Source: CAZYVU01 sp964651435 (GTDB lineage Bacteria; Desulfobacterota; Syntrophorhabdia; Syntrophorhabdales; CAYQXL01). Taken from it: 43,176 nucleotides of DNA. A program made the position numbers and the translations under genes. Positions 1 to 10,562 of the stretch are shown one piece after another. Every line of letters starts with the position of its first letter. The first letter of the stretch is position 1. Where the stretch lies: assembly GCA_964651435.1 (NCBI GenBank), contig CAZYVU010000022.1:1-43176 (forward strand), written 5' to 3'. The notes under the pieces were generated by a model that was given only the letters and a program-made list of their open reading frames with translations, was not told the origin of the DNA and did not search any database.

Positions 1-54
1 GACGGCGTCCTGAGGATCAAAGAGTGGCCCATCCTGACGCTCTTTGAGGCGTAA
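1..54 (+). CDS. C-terminal end of an upstream gene, function unknown
   Basis: Frame 1 is open from the first base and encodes the 17-residue tail DGVLRIKEWPILTLFEA before a TAA at 52-54. It lies on the same strand as the NuoE-like gene, 65 bases upstream of it, and could be the previous member of that operon. The tail is too short to identify. A chance open frame is also possible, because only 17 codons are visible. Confidence 0.35.
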   Translation, partial: DGVLRIKEWPILTLFEA

Positions 55-119
55 GGGGTATAGGAGACAGACGATAGCGCGCGGCCAGTGCGTTGATTTC
101 ATAGGATAATGGAGGAGAG

Positions 120-623
120 ATGGTACAGACGGAAAAGGCGCAGGTAGACGAAAGCGTTCAGACGTTTTCGGGTTTCAAGATCGAGCTATGGAAGTATCAG
201 GGTGAGATGGGAGCCCTCATCCCCCTTCTTCAGTCGGCACAGGAAACGTATGGTTATATACCCGAATCGGCAATCGACCATATCAGCGAGATTGTGGGCA
301 TACCGTCAGCGGAGATCTATGGCGTGATCACCTTCTATTCCCAGTTCCGGTTGAAGCCCATGGGGAAGAACATCATTAAGGTTTGCGATGGCACGGCCTG
401 TCACGTCAACGCCTCGACGGCCATCATCAAGACTATTGAGAGTGAGCTCCAGATCGGTAACGATGAGACGACGGATGACGGCCTCTTCACCATGCAGAAG
501 GTGGCTTGCTTGGGATGCTGCTCGCTTTCACCGGTCATCATGATCAACGATGAAACCTACGGACGGTTGACACCGAAGAAGGTGCAGCAGCTCTTGAATG
601 AGTACAGAGAGAAGGCCGAATAA
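120..623 (+). CDS. bamG: NuoE-like [2Fe-2S] subunit (BamG-type, benzoyl-CoA reductase complex)
   Basis: This 167-residue protein is a thioredoxin-fold [2Fe-2S] subunit of the NuoE / HydC family. The four ligand cysteines are C89 and C94 (CDGTAC) and C130 and C134 (CLGCC). The length matches the family. The start follows a strong ribosome site (GGAGGAGAG) directly before the ATG. It is followed 26 bases later by a NuoF-like gene and then by a NuoG/GltD-like gene, so the three form one operon. Such E/F/G trios occur in complex I, bifurcating hydrogenases, NAD-dependent formate dehydrogenases and the BamGHI part of class II benzoyl-CoA reductase. I prefer the Bam assignment because bamBCDEF lies 9-16 kb away in the same window. 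The symbol is inferred from context, not from a unique motif. Confidence 0.85.
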   Translation: MVQTEKAQVDESVQTFSGFKIELWKYQGEMGALIPLLQSAQETYGYIPESAIDHISEIVGIPSAEIYGVITFYSQFRLKPMGKNIIKVCDGTACHVNASTAIIKTIESELQIGNDETTDDGLFTMQKVACLGCCSLSPVIMINDETYGRLTPKKVQQLLNEYREKAE

Positions 624-649
624 GACAGACATAGAACGAGGAGAGATGA

Positions 650-2416
<1,767 letters not shown>

Positions 2417-2431
2417 GGACGGAGAACGCAT

Positions 2432-5400
2432 ATGACTCAACAGATAAGAGTGACAATAAACGGAAAACCGTACACGGCCAGCCCGGGCCAGACGATTCTT
2501 GAAATTGTCCGGGCATACAACATTGATGACATACCCACGCTCTGCTGGGACCCCAAGCTTCCCCCGTACGGGTCCTGCTACCTCTGCGTCGTGGAGGTGG
2601 AGGGGCTGGAAAAGCTGATTCCCTCCTGCTCCAGCCCTGCGGCAGATGGCATGGTCATCTACACTGACAACGAAAAAATACGGCAATCGAGAAAGACGGC
2701 TCTCGAGCTCCTTCTCTCCAACCATTACGCCGACTGTCTGGGCCCCTGCACTCAGACGTGCCCCGCCGGGGTCGACGTGCAGGGCTATATAGCCCTCATA
2801 GCCATGGGGAAACACAGAGAAGCGGTGAAGCTCATCAAAGAGACGAACCCCTTGCCCCTCGTCTGCGGCAGGGTCTGCGTGAGGGAGTGCGAGGTGGCAT
2901 GCCGCCGCAACCGCGTTGACAGCCCCGTCGGTATCGACTACCTCAAACGGTATGCCTCGGACATCGACATCGAAGATCCCTGGGTACCGGAGCTCCCCCC
3001 ACGCAACGGCAAGCGCGTCGCTGTCGTCGGCGGCGGACCTGCCGGCCTGACCGCTGCCTACTTTCTGACCCTGAAGGGTTACGCCGTAACCATGTACGAG
3101 CGGTCTCCGCACCTGGGGGGCATGCTCCGCTACGGAATCCCCGAGTACCGCCTTCCGAAGGCCATGCTTGACCGAGAAATCGGCTGGATCACCGGCCTCG
3201 GCGTGGAGGTCAAGATGAACGCACGTCTCGGCCAGGATTTCAGTCTCCAGGATTTACGGGATCAATACGACGCCGTCTTTCTCGCCATGGGCGCTCAGAA
3301 TGCCAAGGGGATGGGCCTTGCCGGCGAGGACACGACAGAGGGCATTATGGGCGGCGTACAGTTCTTGCGTCAGCTTCAGATGCCCGACATGCCCAAGCTC
3401 GACGGGAAGGATATAGTCGTTGTCGGCGGCGGCAATACGGCCATCGACGCGGCCCGTTCGGCCCTGAGGCTGGGTGCCAAAAAGGTGACTATTCTCTATA
3501 GAAGAACCAAGAAGGAGATGCCCGCACACGAGATGGAGATCGACGCTGCCTTGGAAGAAGGCGTCGAGATCATCTACCTTTCGGCGCCGACGGCAATCAT
3601 GAGCACCAACGGGCGCCTCGATGGTCTGACCTGCATCATGATGGAGTTGGGCAAACCCGATGCCAGTGGCCGGAGAAGCCCCGTTCCCGTGGCGGGTTCC
3701 GAATACGACTTAAAGTGCGACCTTGTGGTGTCTGCCATCGGGCAGGACATCGACCTCGGGACGGTCTGCATGGACGGCCAGCTCAAGGCCACGCGGTGGA
3801 GCACCATCGTCACCGACGACAAGACGTTGGCAACCTCAATACCCGGCGTCTTTGCCGGCGGCGACGTCATTACCGGACCCGCCGTGGCCATTGATGCCAT
3901 AGCCCACGGCAAAAAGGCAGCCGAGGCAATAGACACCTTTATTGCGCGGGGCGCATCGGACGTTCCGTCGAGAGGTTTCATAAGCCGCAAGGAAAGCTAC
4001 GGAGAGATCCCCGATAGCGAGTTTCTCTCCATGAAGAAGATCACCAAGGAGCGCATGAACGAGCTTCCGCCGGAGCAGAGGATCACAACCTTCGCTGAGG
4101 TGGAGCTTGGATTTACGGACGAGCAGGCATCGAACGAGGCGTCACGCTGTCTCGAGTGTGGTTGCTCCGCACTCTTTGACTGCGCCCTGAGGAAATATGC
4201 CACCGATTTCAGCGTCGACATAAGCCGGTTTCTCGGTGACGTGCGGATGCACAAGGTCGACCATGCGCACCCCTTTATCAGCCTCGATCCGAACAAATGC
4301 ATCGCCTGCGGCCGCTGTGTCAGGACCTGCTCGGAGATCCTAAGGATCGCCGCCCTCGGGTTCGTCTACCGCGGATTCAAGTCCGTCGTCAAACCCTCTT
4401 TGGAGAAGAAGCTGCTCGAAACAACCTGTATATCCTGCGGAAACTGTATCGCGGCCTGTCCCACCGGTGCAATCACAGAGAAGCTGCCCTTTACCAAACC
4501 GGGGCCATGGCTCTCCCAAAAGTTCGAGTCAGTGTGCAGCTTCTGCTCCATGGGATGCAATCTCAGTTATAAGGTCTTCTACGACCACTGCTTCACTGTG
4601 GCGAATGTGAACGGCAGCTCTCACAACAAGGGCTATTTATGCACGAAGGGGAGGTTCGGCTACCGGTACATGCTCGACTCAAAGAGGCTGCTCAAACCCA
4701 TGATCAAGAAGAGGGGCCGCCATGTGGAGGCAAGCTGGGATGAGGCGCTCGACGCCGCCGCCGGCAGGATACGGTCCATTATCGATACCTATGGCCCTGA
4801 ATCAGTGGCCGTTTTCGCCTCTCCCAGAATGACGAACGAAGAACTCTACTTAGTGCAGAAGTTTGCCCGGGTAGGCCTACAGACGAACAACATCGGGAGC
4901 TTTAGCAATCTCATGAACAATGTGGAGCAGGATTGCCTCGACACGATGTTCGGCATTACGGCCTCAACCACCACCATGGATGAGCTGGACAGGGCCGACG
5001 TAATCCTGGTGATAAATGCCGATCTTTCAGAGGACAACCTCATAGCGGAGCTAAAGATTAAGGCGGCCCAGAAGAATGGGGCCAAGATTGTCACTATTAA
5101 CGCGTCAGAAATCCCCCTGAACAAGCTGTCGGACCTTTGGGTGGATCCGAAGCGCGGTACACATACGGCCCTCCTGCAGGGCATTTGCAAGTCTATAGTT
5201 GATGCGGGGTTCGAGGACAAAGCCTTTGTGGCCGGCAGGACGGAAGGTTATGAGGCTTTTAAGGGATCGCTCTCGGGGTTGAGTACCGATACGGTGGCTA
5301 CAATGACGGGCGTTGATGCCGCAAAGCTTGAAGAGCTCTACAGCATCGTGGGAAAACCGGGCACGAACGTCGTTGTCCTCTACAGCATCGACTCTCTCTG

Positions 5401-6193
5401 GGAAAAATCCCGGAACGACTTACAGGCGATTGCTAATCTCATGCTGCTGACGGGCAGAATAGGTAAGCAGGGGAACGGGATCATCATTCTCCGTGATTTT
5501 GCCAATTCTCAGGGATTGGTGGATATGGGCGTCGACACAAAGTATCTTCCCGGATTCATCGGGGCGGAAGATACGAAGGGCGTGGAGAGCCTGGGCAAAA
5601 AGTGGAATAAAGACCTTAAGGCTGTTTTCAAGCCCGTCGATCTCGTAAAGGAGCTGGAGGGTGACCGCATCAAGGCGCTGCTTATCTTTGGTGAAAATCC
5701 CATCTACGATGTTTCCAGCCTACGATTCACCGGTGGGGCGGAGTTCATGCTCGTGGCCGACCACTTCATGACGGAGACGGCACTTGAGGCGGACGTCGTC
5801 CTGCCGATGGCCATGCCTGTGGAAACAAGCGGTTCCTACACCGCCTGCGACAGGAGGGTCCAGCGGTTCGGAAAGGTCTTTGAGGCTGCAACGGGCATGG
5901 AGACCTGGCAGCTCATTCGTGGGCTGGCCGCAAGGTTGGGTTCGAACATGACCTACTCAGCTCCGGAGGATATCTACAGAGAGATAGAAGATGCGGTTCC
6001 CTTGTACGGCAGCCTTGCCGCCGACGGTTTCTGGGGGCCCGACTTCCTTTCAGGTACATTTCCCACGGCGACGGGCAAGGGCGCCTTCACCACCATCGCC
6101 GTCGATTTGAACCCGGCGAGTGCCCAAAAGACGCCCTATCTCCATAGCGAGCAGTACTTTAACGCCAGAATTAGGGCAAAAGTGAGGCCATGA
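2432..6193 (+). CDS. bamI: Fused [2Fe-2S] / GltD-like FAD-NAD(P) / NuoG-FdhA-like iron-sulfur protein (BamI-type)
   Basis: This 1253-residue fusion reads in order: a plant-type [2Fe-2S] domain (about 1-80, cysteines in CWDP, CYLC and SCSS), a GltD-like cysteine-rich linker (CTQTCPAGVD, CGRVCVRECEVAC), and two Rossmann folds (VAVVGGGPAGL near 197; VVVGGGNTAIDAA near 330). Next comes a two-cluster ferredoxin (CIACGRCVRTC, CISCGNCIAACP, near 610-680). Last is a molybdopterin-oxidoreductase-like domain starting CSFCSMGC and running to the C-terminus. The last domain resembles FdhA/NuoG, but where formate dehydrogenases carry a catalytic Sec or Cys followed by His it reads GSFSNLMNN. It therefore probably conducts electrons rather than oxidising formate. 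An ATG with an upstream GGACGGAGAA gives the start, 15 bases after the NuoF-like gene. It could alternatively be annotated as a formate dehydrogenase alpha subunit; I consider that unlikely. Confidence 0.75.
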   Translation: MTQQIRVTINGKPYTASPGQTILEIVRAYNIDDIPTLCWDPKLPPYGSCYLCVVEVEGLEKLIPSCSSPAADGMVIYTDNEKIRQSRKTALELLLSNHYADCLGPCTQTCPAGVDVQGYIALIAMGKHREAVKLIKETNPLPLVCGRVCVRECEVACRRNRVDSPVGIDYLKRYASDIDIEDPWVPELPPRNGKRVAVVGGGPAGLTAAYFLTLKGYAVTMYERSPHLGGMLRYGIPEYRLPKAMLDREIGWITGLGVEVKMNARLGQDFSLQDLRDQYDAVFLAMGAQNAKGMGLAGEDTTEGIMGGVQFLRQLQMPDMPKLDGKDIVVVGGGNTAIDAARSALRLGAKKVTILYRRTKKEMPAHEMEIDAALEEGVEIIYLSAPTAIMSTNGRLDGLTCIMMELGKPDASGRRSPVPVAGSEYDLKCDLVVSAIGQDIDLGTVCMDGQLKATRWSTIVTDDKTLATSIPGVFAGGDVITGPAVAIDAIAHGKKAAEAIDTFIARGASDVPSRGFISRKESYGEIPDSEFLSMKKITKERMNELPPEQRITTFAEVELGFTDEQASNEASRCLECGCSALFDCALRKYATDFSVDISRFLGDVRMHKVDHAHPFISLDPNKCIACGRCVRTCSEILRIAALGFVYRGFKSVVKPSLEKKLLETTCISCGNCIAACPTGAITEKLPFTKPGPWLSQKFESVCSFCSMGCNLSYKVFYDHCFTVANVNGSSHNKGYLCTKGRFGYRYMLDSKRLLKPMIKKRGRHVEASWDEALDAAAGRIRSIIDTYGPESVAVFASPRMTNEELYLVQKFARVGLQTNNIGSFSNLMNNVEQDCLDTMFGITASTTTMDELDRADVILVINADLSEDNLIAELKIKAAQKNGAKIVTINASEIPLNKLSDLWVDPKRGTHTALLQGICKSIVDAGFEDKAFVAGRTEGYEAFKGSLSGLSTDTVATMTGVDAAKLEELYSIVGKPGTNVVVLYSIDSLWEKSRNDLQAIANLMLLTGRIGKQGNGIIILRDFANSQGLVDMGVDTKYLPGFIGAEDTKGVESLGKKWNKDLKAVFKPVDLVKELEGDRIKALLIFGENPIYDVSSLRFTGGAEFMLVADHFMTETALEADVVLPMAMPVETSGSYTACDRRVQRFGKVFEAATGMETWQLIRGLAARLGSNMTYSAPEDIYREIEDAVPLYGSLAADGFWGPDFLSGTFPTATGKGAFTTIAVDLNPASAQKTPYLHSEQYFNARIRAKVRP

Positions 6194-6224
6194 CGGGCAA
6201 ATCATTACAATGTTACTAACTGTT

Positions 6225-6255
6225 GACAGGGGCAGGTGTTTTATCTGCCCCTGTC
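6225..6255 (+). terminator. Rho-independent terminator after the bamGHI-type operon
   Basis: An 11-bp perfect stem (GACAGGGGCAG / CTGCCCCTGTC) encloses a 9-base loop and is followed by TTTGT. It begins 32 bases after the stop codon of the fused GltD/NuoG-like gene and should separate that operon from the kinase-regulator pair. Confidence 0.85.
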
Positions 6256-6285
6256 TTTGTAAACACGGCCGGCCACGTCAAAACT

Positions 6286-6315
6286 CTGGTCCGGCGGTGC
6301 GGTTTGCGGTATAAT
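6286..6315 (+). promoter_or_regulatory. Putative sigma70-type promoter for the two-component genes
   Basis: A perfect TATAAT (6310-6315) lies 50 bases before the kinase start and just after the terminator. The -35 is weak (CTGGTC at 6286-6291, 18-base spacer). The -10 is convincing; the -35 may rely on an activator. Confidence 0.45.
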
Positions 6316-6365
6316 GCGACTATTCTGCCGACACCATATTCTTATACAGAAGGAGAGCGGAGACT

Positions 6366-8414
6366 ATGACTTCACTCCCTAAGGCGACAACGGTCAGGGA
6401 TGAGCTTGAAAAACGTAACCGGGAGTTGCACTGTCTCTATGCCATCGCCGCAGAGACAGCAGCCGATGGCGCTCCCGAACAAAGTTTCAAAAGGATCGCC
6501 GGCCACCTCATCGATGGGCTTCTCTTGCCCGATGGGGCTTCCGCTTCCATTCGGGTCGACGGGGTCGAGTATAGCCCACACCCCGCGGCAAGGGAGAGCA
6601 TGGCAGAAGCCACGACCTTCGATATCGCCGTGGCCGGCACCAAGAGAGGCACCATCGAAATAGGGCTCGAGGATCCGGCGATTCTTGGTGGAGATGGAAG
6701 AAGGCTTGCCGGCGAGGTCGCTCTCAGGATAGGTCACATGATAGAACGCCACGAGCTTGCCGGCGAGCTGAAGCGCTACGCAGGAAAGCTCGAAGAGCTG
6801 GCCAACGAGAAGACTCAAGAGCTGGAAAGATCAAAGAGACGATACGAAGACTTCTTCAAAGACGCCCCGACGCCGATGCTGATCTCTAACATGAACGGTG
6901 ATGTCATGAAGGCCAACCGTCAGTTCTACCGCCTGCTCGACTATCCTGAGGACGGGTCGGTACACCTCAATTTTGTGCGCGACGGCCTTTATGAAGACCC
7001 GGCGATCAGGCCGGTCATCTTCGAAAAGCTTCAACGCCACGGGTTCCTGGAGGGCTTCGAGCTCTCTCTGCTGGACCGCAAAGGTACGCCCATCCCCGTA
7101 CTGGCCTCGTACATCATTATCGACGTCGACGGCGTGCCTTGCGTTGAATCGGTCTACAAGGACATCCGGTTGCGGAAGGATTTAGAGCGAAAGCTCATTG
7201 AGCAGAACGAGAACCTGGAGCAGAGCATTCGTTTGAGAACGATCGCCTTGGAGAACCAGAAGGACCTCCTCATTAAGAAGAACAAGGAGCTTCTTACCCT
7301 CACGGACAAGTTGAGGGAGAGCAAGATCCGGCTTCAAACCCTTTTCAAGGCAATCACCGACACCGTCGTCGTCATCGACCCGGACCTGAATATTCTTATG
7401 TCGAACCAAAAGGGCATCGGTAGCAAAGGGAAGTGTTACAAGAAGGTTTTCAACCAGGAGGGTCCTTGCGAGGACTGCCCCATAGACAAAGTATTCGAGG
7501 AAAAGAAGCGCTTGTCCCTTGAGCAGAGCGTAGATGGAGAACACTACCTGCTTCACGTCTACCCGGTCTTCGATTCGCAGTGCCAGGTCACGGGCGTGCT
7601 GGAGTTCTCCCGCGTCATCACGAAAGAAAAGAATATGGAGCAGCAGCTCCTGCAGGCCGACAAATTGGCATCCCTCGGCCAGCTCGTTTCCGGCATCGCG
7701 CACGAGATCAACAACCCAAACACATTCATCAAGGGCAACCTGTCGATCATACAGGAGGCCCTCAACGATATCATGCCCATCCTCGACCGAGCCTACGAGG
7801 CCCGGCCCGACCTTCGCATCGCCCGCCTGAACTACGACATGTTCAGGCAGTCTATTCCGGTTCTCGTCGATGACATGGTTCAGGGGGCCAACAGGATCAA
7901 GGGTATCGTCGACGGGTTGCGGAAGTTTGCGAAACGTGATGAGGGGCTGCTAAACGAGTCCGTAGACGTCAACAGCATAACCGAGGCGTGCCTCCGGCTC
8001 GTGGACAACCAAGTCCGCAGGACGGCCGACGTGCAGGTTCACTTCGACCCGGAGCTACCCGCAATCACGGGCAACTCCCAGAAGCTCCAGCAGGTTATTG
8101 TCAATGTGCTCATAAACGCCTCGCAGGCTATCGACAAACAGCGCGGAACCATCGATGTCTCGTCCTCCCGGCCCAACGACAGAGAGATCATCCTCAAGGT
8201 GACCGACAACGGCAAGGGCATCGAGGAAAAGATGTTGAAGCAGATTTTCGATCCTTTTTACACCACCAAGAGAAACCAGGGGGGAACGGGCTTGGGACTT
8301 TCCATTGCTTACGGGATCATCAAAGAGCATAAAGGCAGGATCGAGGTGCAAAGCAAGGTGGGCGTCGGCACAACCTTCAGCATCTATCTCCCCACAAGAC
8401 CCGAGGAGGCCTAA
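6366..8414 (+). CDS. Soluble PAS-domain sensor histidine kinase
   Basis: This 682-residue kinase has no membrane segment, so it should sense a cytoplasmic signal. A possible GAF-like region (about 20-130) is followed by a helical linker, a PAS domain (about 160-275) and a long coiled coil rich in E, L, K and N. A second PAS (about 325-425) contains a cysteine cluster, GKCYKKVFNQEGPCEDCP. HisKA follows with the phosphorylatable His446 in GIAHEINNP, then HATPase_c with DNGKGIEE and GGTGLGLS near the C-terminus. AAGGAG precedes the ATG. The stop overlaps the start of the next gene (ATG at 8414), so kinase and regulator are translationally coupled. Geobacter uses a two-component pair (BamVW) to control bam genes, and this pair sits between the two bam halves. 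A similar role is my inference; the ligand is unknown. Confidence 0.9.
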   Translation: MTSLPKATTVRDELEKRNRELHCLYAIAAETAADGAPEQSFKRIAGHLIDGLLLPDGASASIRVDGVEYSPHPAARESMAEATTFDIAVAGTKRGTIEIGLEDPAILGGDGRRLAGEVALRIGHMIERHELAGELKRYAGKLEELANEKTQELERSKRRYEDFFKDAPTPMLISNMNGDVMKANRQFYRLLDYPEDGSVHLNFVRDGLYEDPAIRPVIFEKLQRHGFLEGFELSLLDRKGTPIPVLASYIIIDVDGVPCVESVYKDIRLRKDLERKLIEQNENLEQSIRLRTIALENQKDLLIKKNKELLTLTDKLRESKIRLQTLFKAITDTVVVIDPDLNILMSNQKGIGSKGKCYKKVFNQEGPCEDCPIDKVFEEKKRLSLEQSVDGEHYLLHVYPVFDSQCQVTGVLEFSRVITKEKNMEQQLLQADKLASLGQLVSGIAHEINNPNTFIKGNLSIIQEALNDIMPILDRAYEARPDLRIARLNYDMFRQSIPVLVDDMVQGANRIKGIVDGLRKFAKRDEGLLNESVDVNSITEACLRLVDNQVRRTADVQVHFDPELPAITGNSQKLQQVIVNVLINASQAIDKQRGTIDVSSSRPNDREIILKVTDNGKGIEEKMLKQIFDPFYTTKRNQGGTGLGLSIAYGIIKEHKGRIEVQSKVGVGTTFSIYLPTRPEEA

Positions 8415-9763
8415 TGGACAAGATCCTCGTTATCGATGATGACCAGGCCGTTCTTAACTACCTCAACATCTTTCTGCTCCAGGCCGGAACCTTCGAGGTG
8501 ACCACCCTCTCCAACAGCTCGCGCGCCTTTGAGGTAATCAAGGATGGTACCTTCGATCTTCTGCTGCTCGATATGGACATGCCGGACGTGACGGGGCTCG
8601 ACATCCTGCAGAGAATTCACGATGAAGGCATCGACATAGGAACGATCGTTCTTACGGGCGTAGAGGATATCGGCCTCGCCGTCGCTGCCATGAAGCTCGG
8701 TGCCCTTGAGTACCTCACGAAACCTGTCGATAACGACCGACTCTTAAACCTCATGCACACGGCACTAGAGCACAGGCGGGCCTCCAGGAGCGCCGAATCG
8801 GAATCGACAGCAGCGGCTCACCTGCGGTTCAAGGAGGCCTTCAAGGAAATCGTAACCCAGGACACGAGGATGAACGAGATCTTCGCGACCGTGGAGAAAA
8901 TGGCCGTCACGGACAACAGCGTCCTCGTATGGGGTGAGAGCGGCACAGGAAAAGAGCTCATTGCCCGGGCGATTCACCGCATTAGCAAGAGGAACGGCCA
9001 ACATTTCGTCGCCGTCAACGCAGGCACCTTTGCCAGCGAACTCTTTGCCTCAGAGTTCTTCGGTCACAACCAGGGGGCGTTCACGGGGGCGACGTCGAGC
9101 AAAAGGGGCTTTCTCGAAGAAGCCGACAGGGGGACGCTTTTTCTCGACGAGATCGGAGAGCTGGCCCTGCCCATACAGGTCAAGCTGCTTAGGGTTCTTC
9201 AGGAAGGGGAATTCTTTCGCCTCGGCTCAACGAAGAATCTGAAGGTCGACGTGAGAATCATCGCCGCCACGAACAAGAATCTCCACGAGGAGATGAAAAA
9301 GGGTAATTTCAGGAAGGATCTTTTTTACCGGCTCAACATCAATTCCGTCTATCTGCCTCCTCTGCGGGAGAGAAAGGGCGACATTCCGCTCCTTGCCTAC
9401 CACTTCTTGCGCAGGTTCTGCCAAACCAACAGCAAGAAAATCGACAAGATCTCCGAAGGCGTTATGAAAGCCCTGAACCAGTACGATTATCCCGGAAACG
9501 TCAGGGAACTGATGAACATCGTCAACAGCGCCGTCATTGTGGAGTCTTCGAACGAGCTCAAGAAGAAGTCTCTTCCAAGCTATTTCCTGGAAAACCTGGG
9601 ATTCGGTGACAGCGGTCCGCCCGACACCCCCCTCAAAACCCTTCAGGAAGTGGAGAACGAACACATCAAGAGGGTCCTCGCTTATACGGGCGGGAACAAG
9701 ACCAAGGCGGCCCAAATCCTCGGGATTTCGAGAATCAGCCTTATTTCGAAAGCGAAGAAATAG
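8414..9763 (+). CDS. Sigma54-dependent response regulator (NtrC family)
   Basis: This 449-residue regulator has an N-terminal receiver with phospho-acceptor Asp53 in LLLLDMDMP. Its AAA+ domain has Walker A GESGTGKE, the sigma54-contacting GAFTGA loop and Walker B GTLFLDEIGE. A short Fis-type helix-turn-helix (NKTKAAQILGISR) ends the protein. It overlaps the kinase stop by one base (A at 8414) and is surely its partner. It would activate sigma54 promoters; candidate targets are the neighbouring bam and etf operons. I searched by eye for TGGCAC-N5-TTGC sites upstream of bamB, emo and fdhD and did not find a convincing one. The gene ends one base before the fdhD stop on the other strand, with no hairpin between them. 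Confidence 0.92.
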   Translation: MDKILVIDDDQAVLNYLNIFLLQAGTFEVTTLSNSSRAFEVIKDGTFDLLLLDMDMPDVTGLDILQRIHDEGIDIGTIVLTGVEDIGLAVAAMKLGALEYLTKPVDNDRLLNLMHTALEHRRASRSAESESTAAAHLRFKEAFKEIVTQDTRMNEIFATVEKMAVTDNSVLVWGESGTGKELIARAIHRISKRNGQHFVAVNAGTFASELFASEFFGHNQGAFTGATSSKRGFLEEADRGTLFLDEIGELALPIQVKLLRVLQEGEFFRLGSTKNLKVDVRIIAATNKNLHEEMKKGNFRKDLFYRLNINSVYLPPLRERKGDIPLLAYHFLRRFCQTNSKKIDKISEGVMKALNQYDYPGNVRELMNIVNSAVIVESSNELKKKSLPSYFLENLGFGDSGPPDTPLKTLQEVENEHIKRVLAYTGGNKTKAAQILGISRISLISKAKK

Positions 9764-9764
9764 G

Positions 9765-10562
9765 CTAATCGGCCGGACAGCCGAGCCGTTCCGGGTGCGA
9801 ATACACGAGCATTCGGTTGCCGCGGGCGTGACCCACGATGGTGATCCCAAGGTCACGGGCCAGCAGAATGGCGCTACCTGTAGGCGAGTGCCGCGAAACA
9901 ACAACGGGCGTCTGCATCCTTGCAGCCTTGAGCAACATCTCCGACGAAACACGACCGGTGCTCAGCAGCAGCCGGTCCTTCGTGGCAACACCCCTCATCA
10001 AACACTCCCCCTGAATCTTATCCAACGTGTTGTGCCGCCCGATATCCTCAGCGACGATGAGCAGGCCCTCGGAATCGGACAACGCCGACGCATGCACTCC
10101 ACCACTGAAACGGTAGAGGTCCATTCTTTCCTGCAGCTCCTTGACGAGCGAAAGCACCCGGTCCGGTCCAATAACAAAATTTGAGTCTATCCTCTGCGCC
10201 TCCATGCTAAAGGCGGCCCCACCGCCACAACCGGAGGTCAGCCGCCGCTTCGTAGGCAGCTCGAAAGTGGCGTCGGCGAGCCGGACATCGACCTCTGATT
10301 CCTCATCGCAAACCCGAAGCATCGTCACATCCCCCATGGCACGGATAATCTTCTCCGAATAAAGAAACCCGAGGACAAGGTAATTGAGCTTTGTAGGAGT
10401 ACAAAGGATCGTCACCAGCTCCCGCAGATTGACATAGATCGTTAGTTCCTTCTCCAGAGGCACGTGGATGGAGTTCTTCGTCCACGTCTCGTCGGAAAAC
10501 CGCCGGCAGACTATCTCCGCCGCAACGCCTGCCATGTCCGATCCGTCAGTCGATGCCATCAT
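9765..10562 (-). CDS. fdhD: FdhD-like sulfurtransferase for formate dehydrogenase maturation
   Basis: This 265-residue FdhD/NarQ family protein would deliver sulfur from a cysteine desulfurase to the Mo/W-bis-MGD cofactor of formate dehydrogenase. Recognisable blocks are YLVLGFLYSEKII, the LTSGCGGG segment (the sulfur-carrying cysteine loop), GGVHASAL and VAEDIGRHNTLDKI, and the SPTGSAILLARDLGITIVGHARG region at the end. The active loop has only one cysteine, where E. coli FdhD has a CxxC. The ATG follows AAGAGGGGAAA; a second ATG comes immediately after it. It is a single gene, convergent with the regulator gene and about 360 bases downstream of etfA. Its client is not obvious in the window, because the FdhA-like neighbour lacks the catalytic Sec/Cys. 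A true formate dehydrogenase is therefore expected elsewhere in the genome. Confidence 0.92.
   Translation of the reverse strand: MMASTDGSDMAGVAAEIVCRRFSDETWTKNSIHVPLEKELTIYVNLRELVTILCTPTKLNYLVLGFLYSEKIIRAMGDVTMLRVCDEESEVDVRLADATFELPTKRRLTSGCGGGAAFSMEAQRIDSNFVIGPDRVLSLVKELQERMDLYRFSGGVHASALSDSEGLLIVAEDIGRHNTLDKIQGECLMRGVATKDRLLLSTGRVSSEMLLKAARMQTPVVVSRHSPTGSAILLARDLGITIVGHARGNRMLVYSHPERLGCPAD

Noticed and set aside
2432..6193. Catalytic NAD-dependent formate dehydrogenase alpha subunit
   Set aside because: No Sec/Cys-His at the catalytic position; the domain is closer to an electron-conducting NuoG-like role. Not excluded by experiment.
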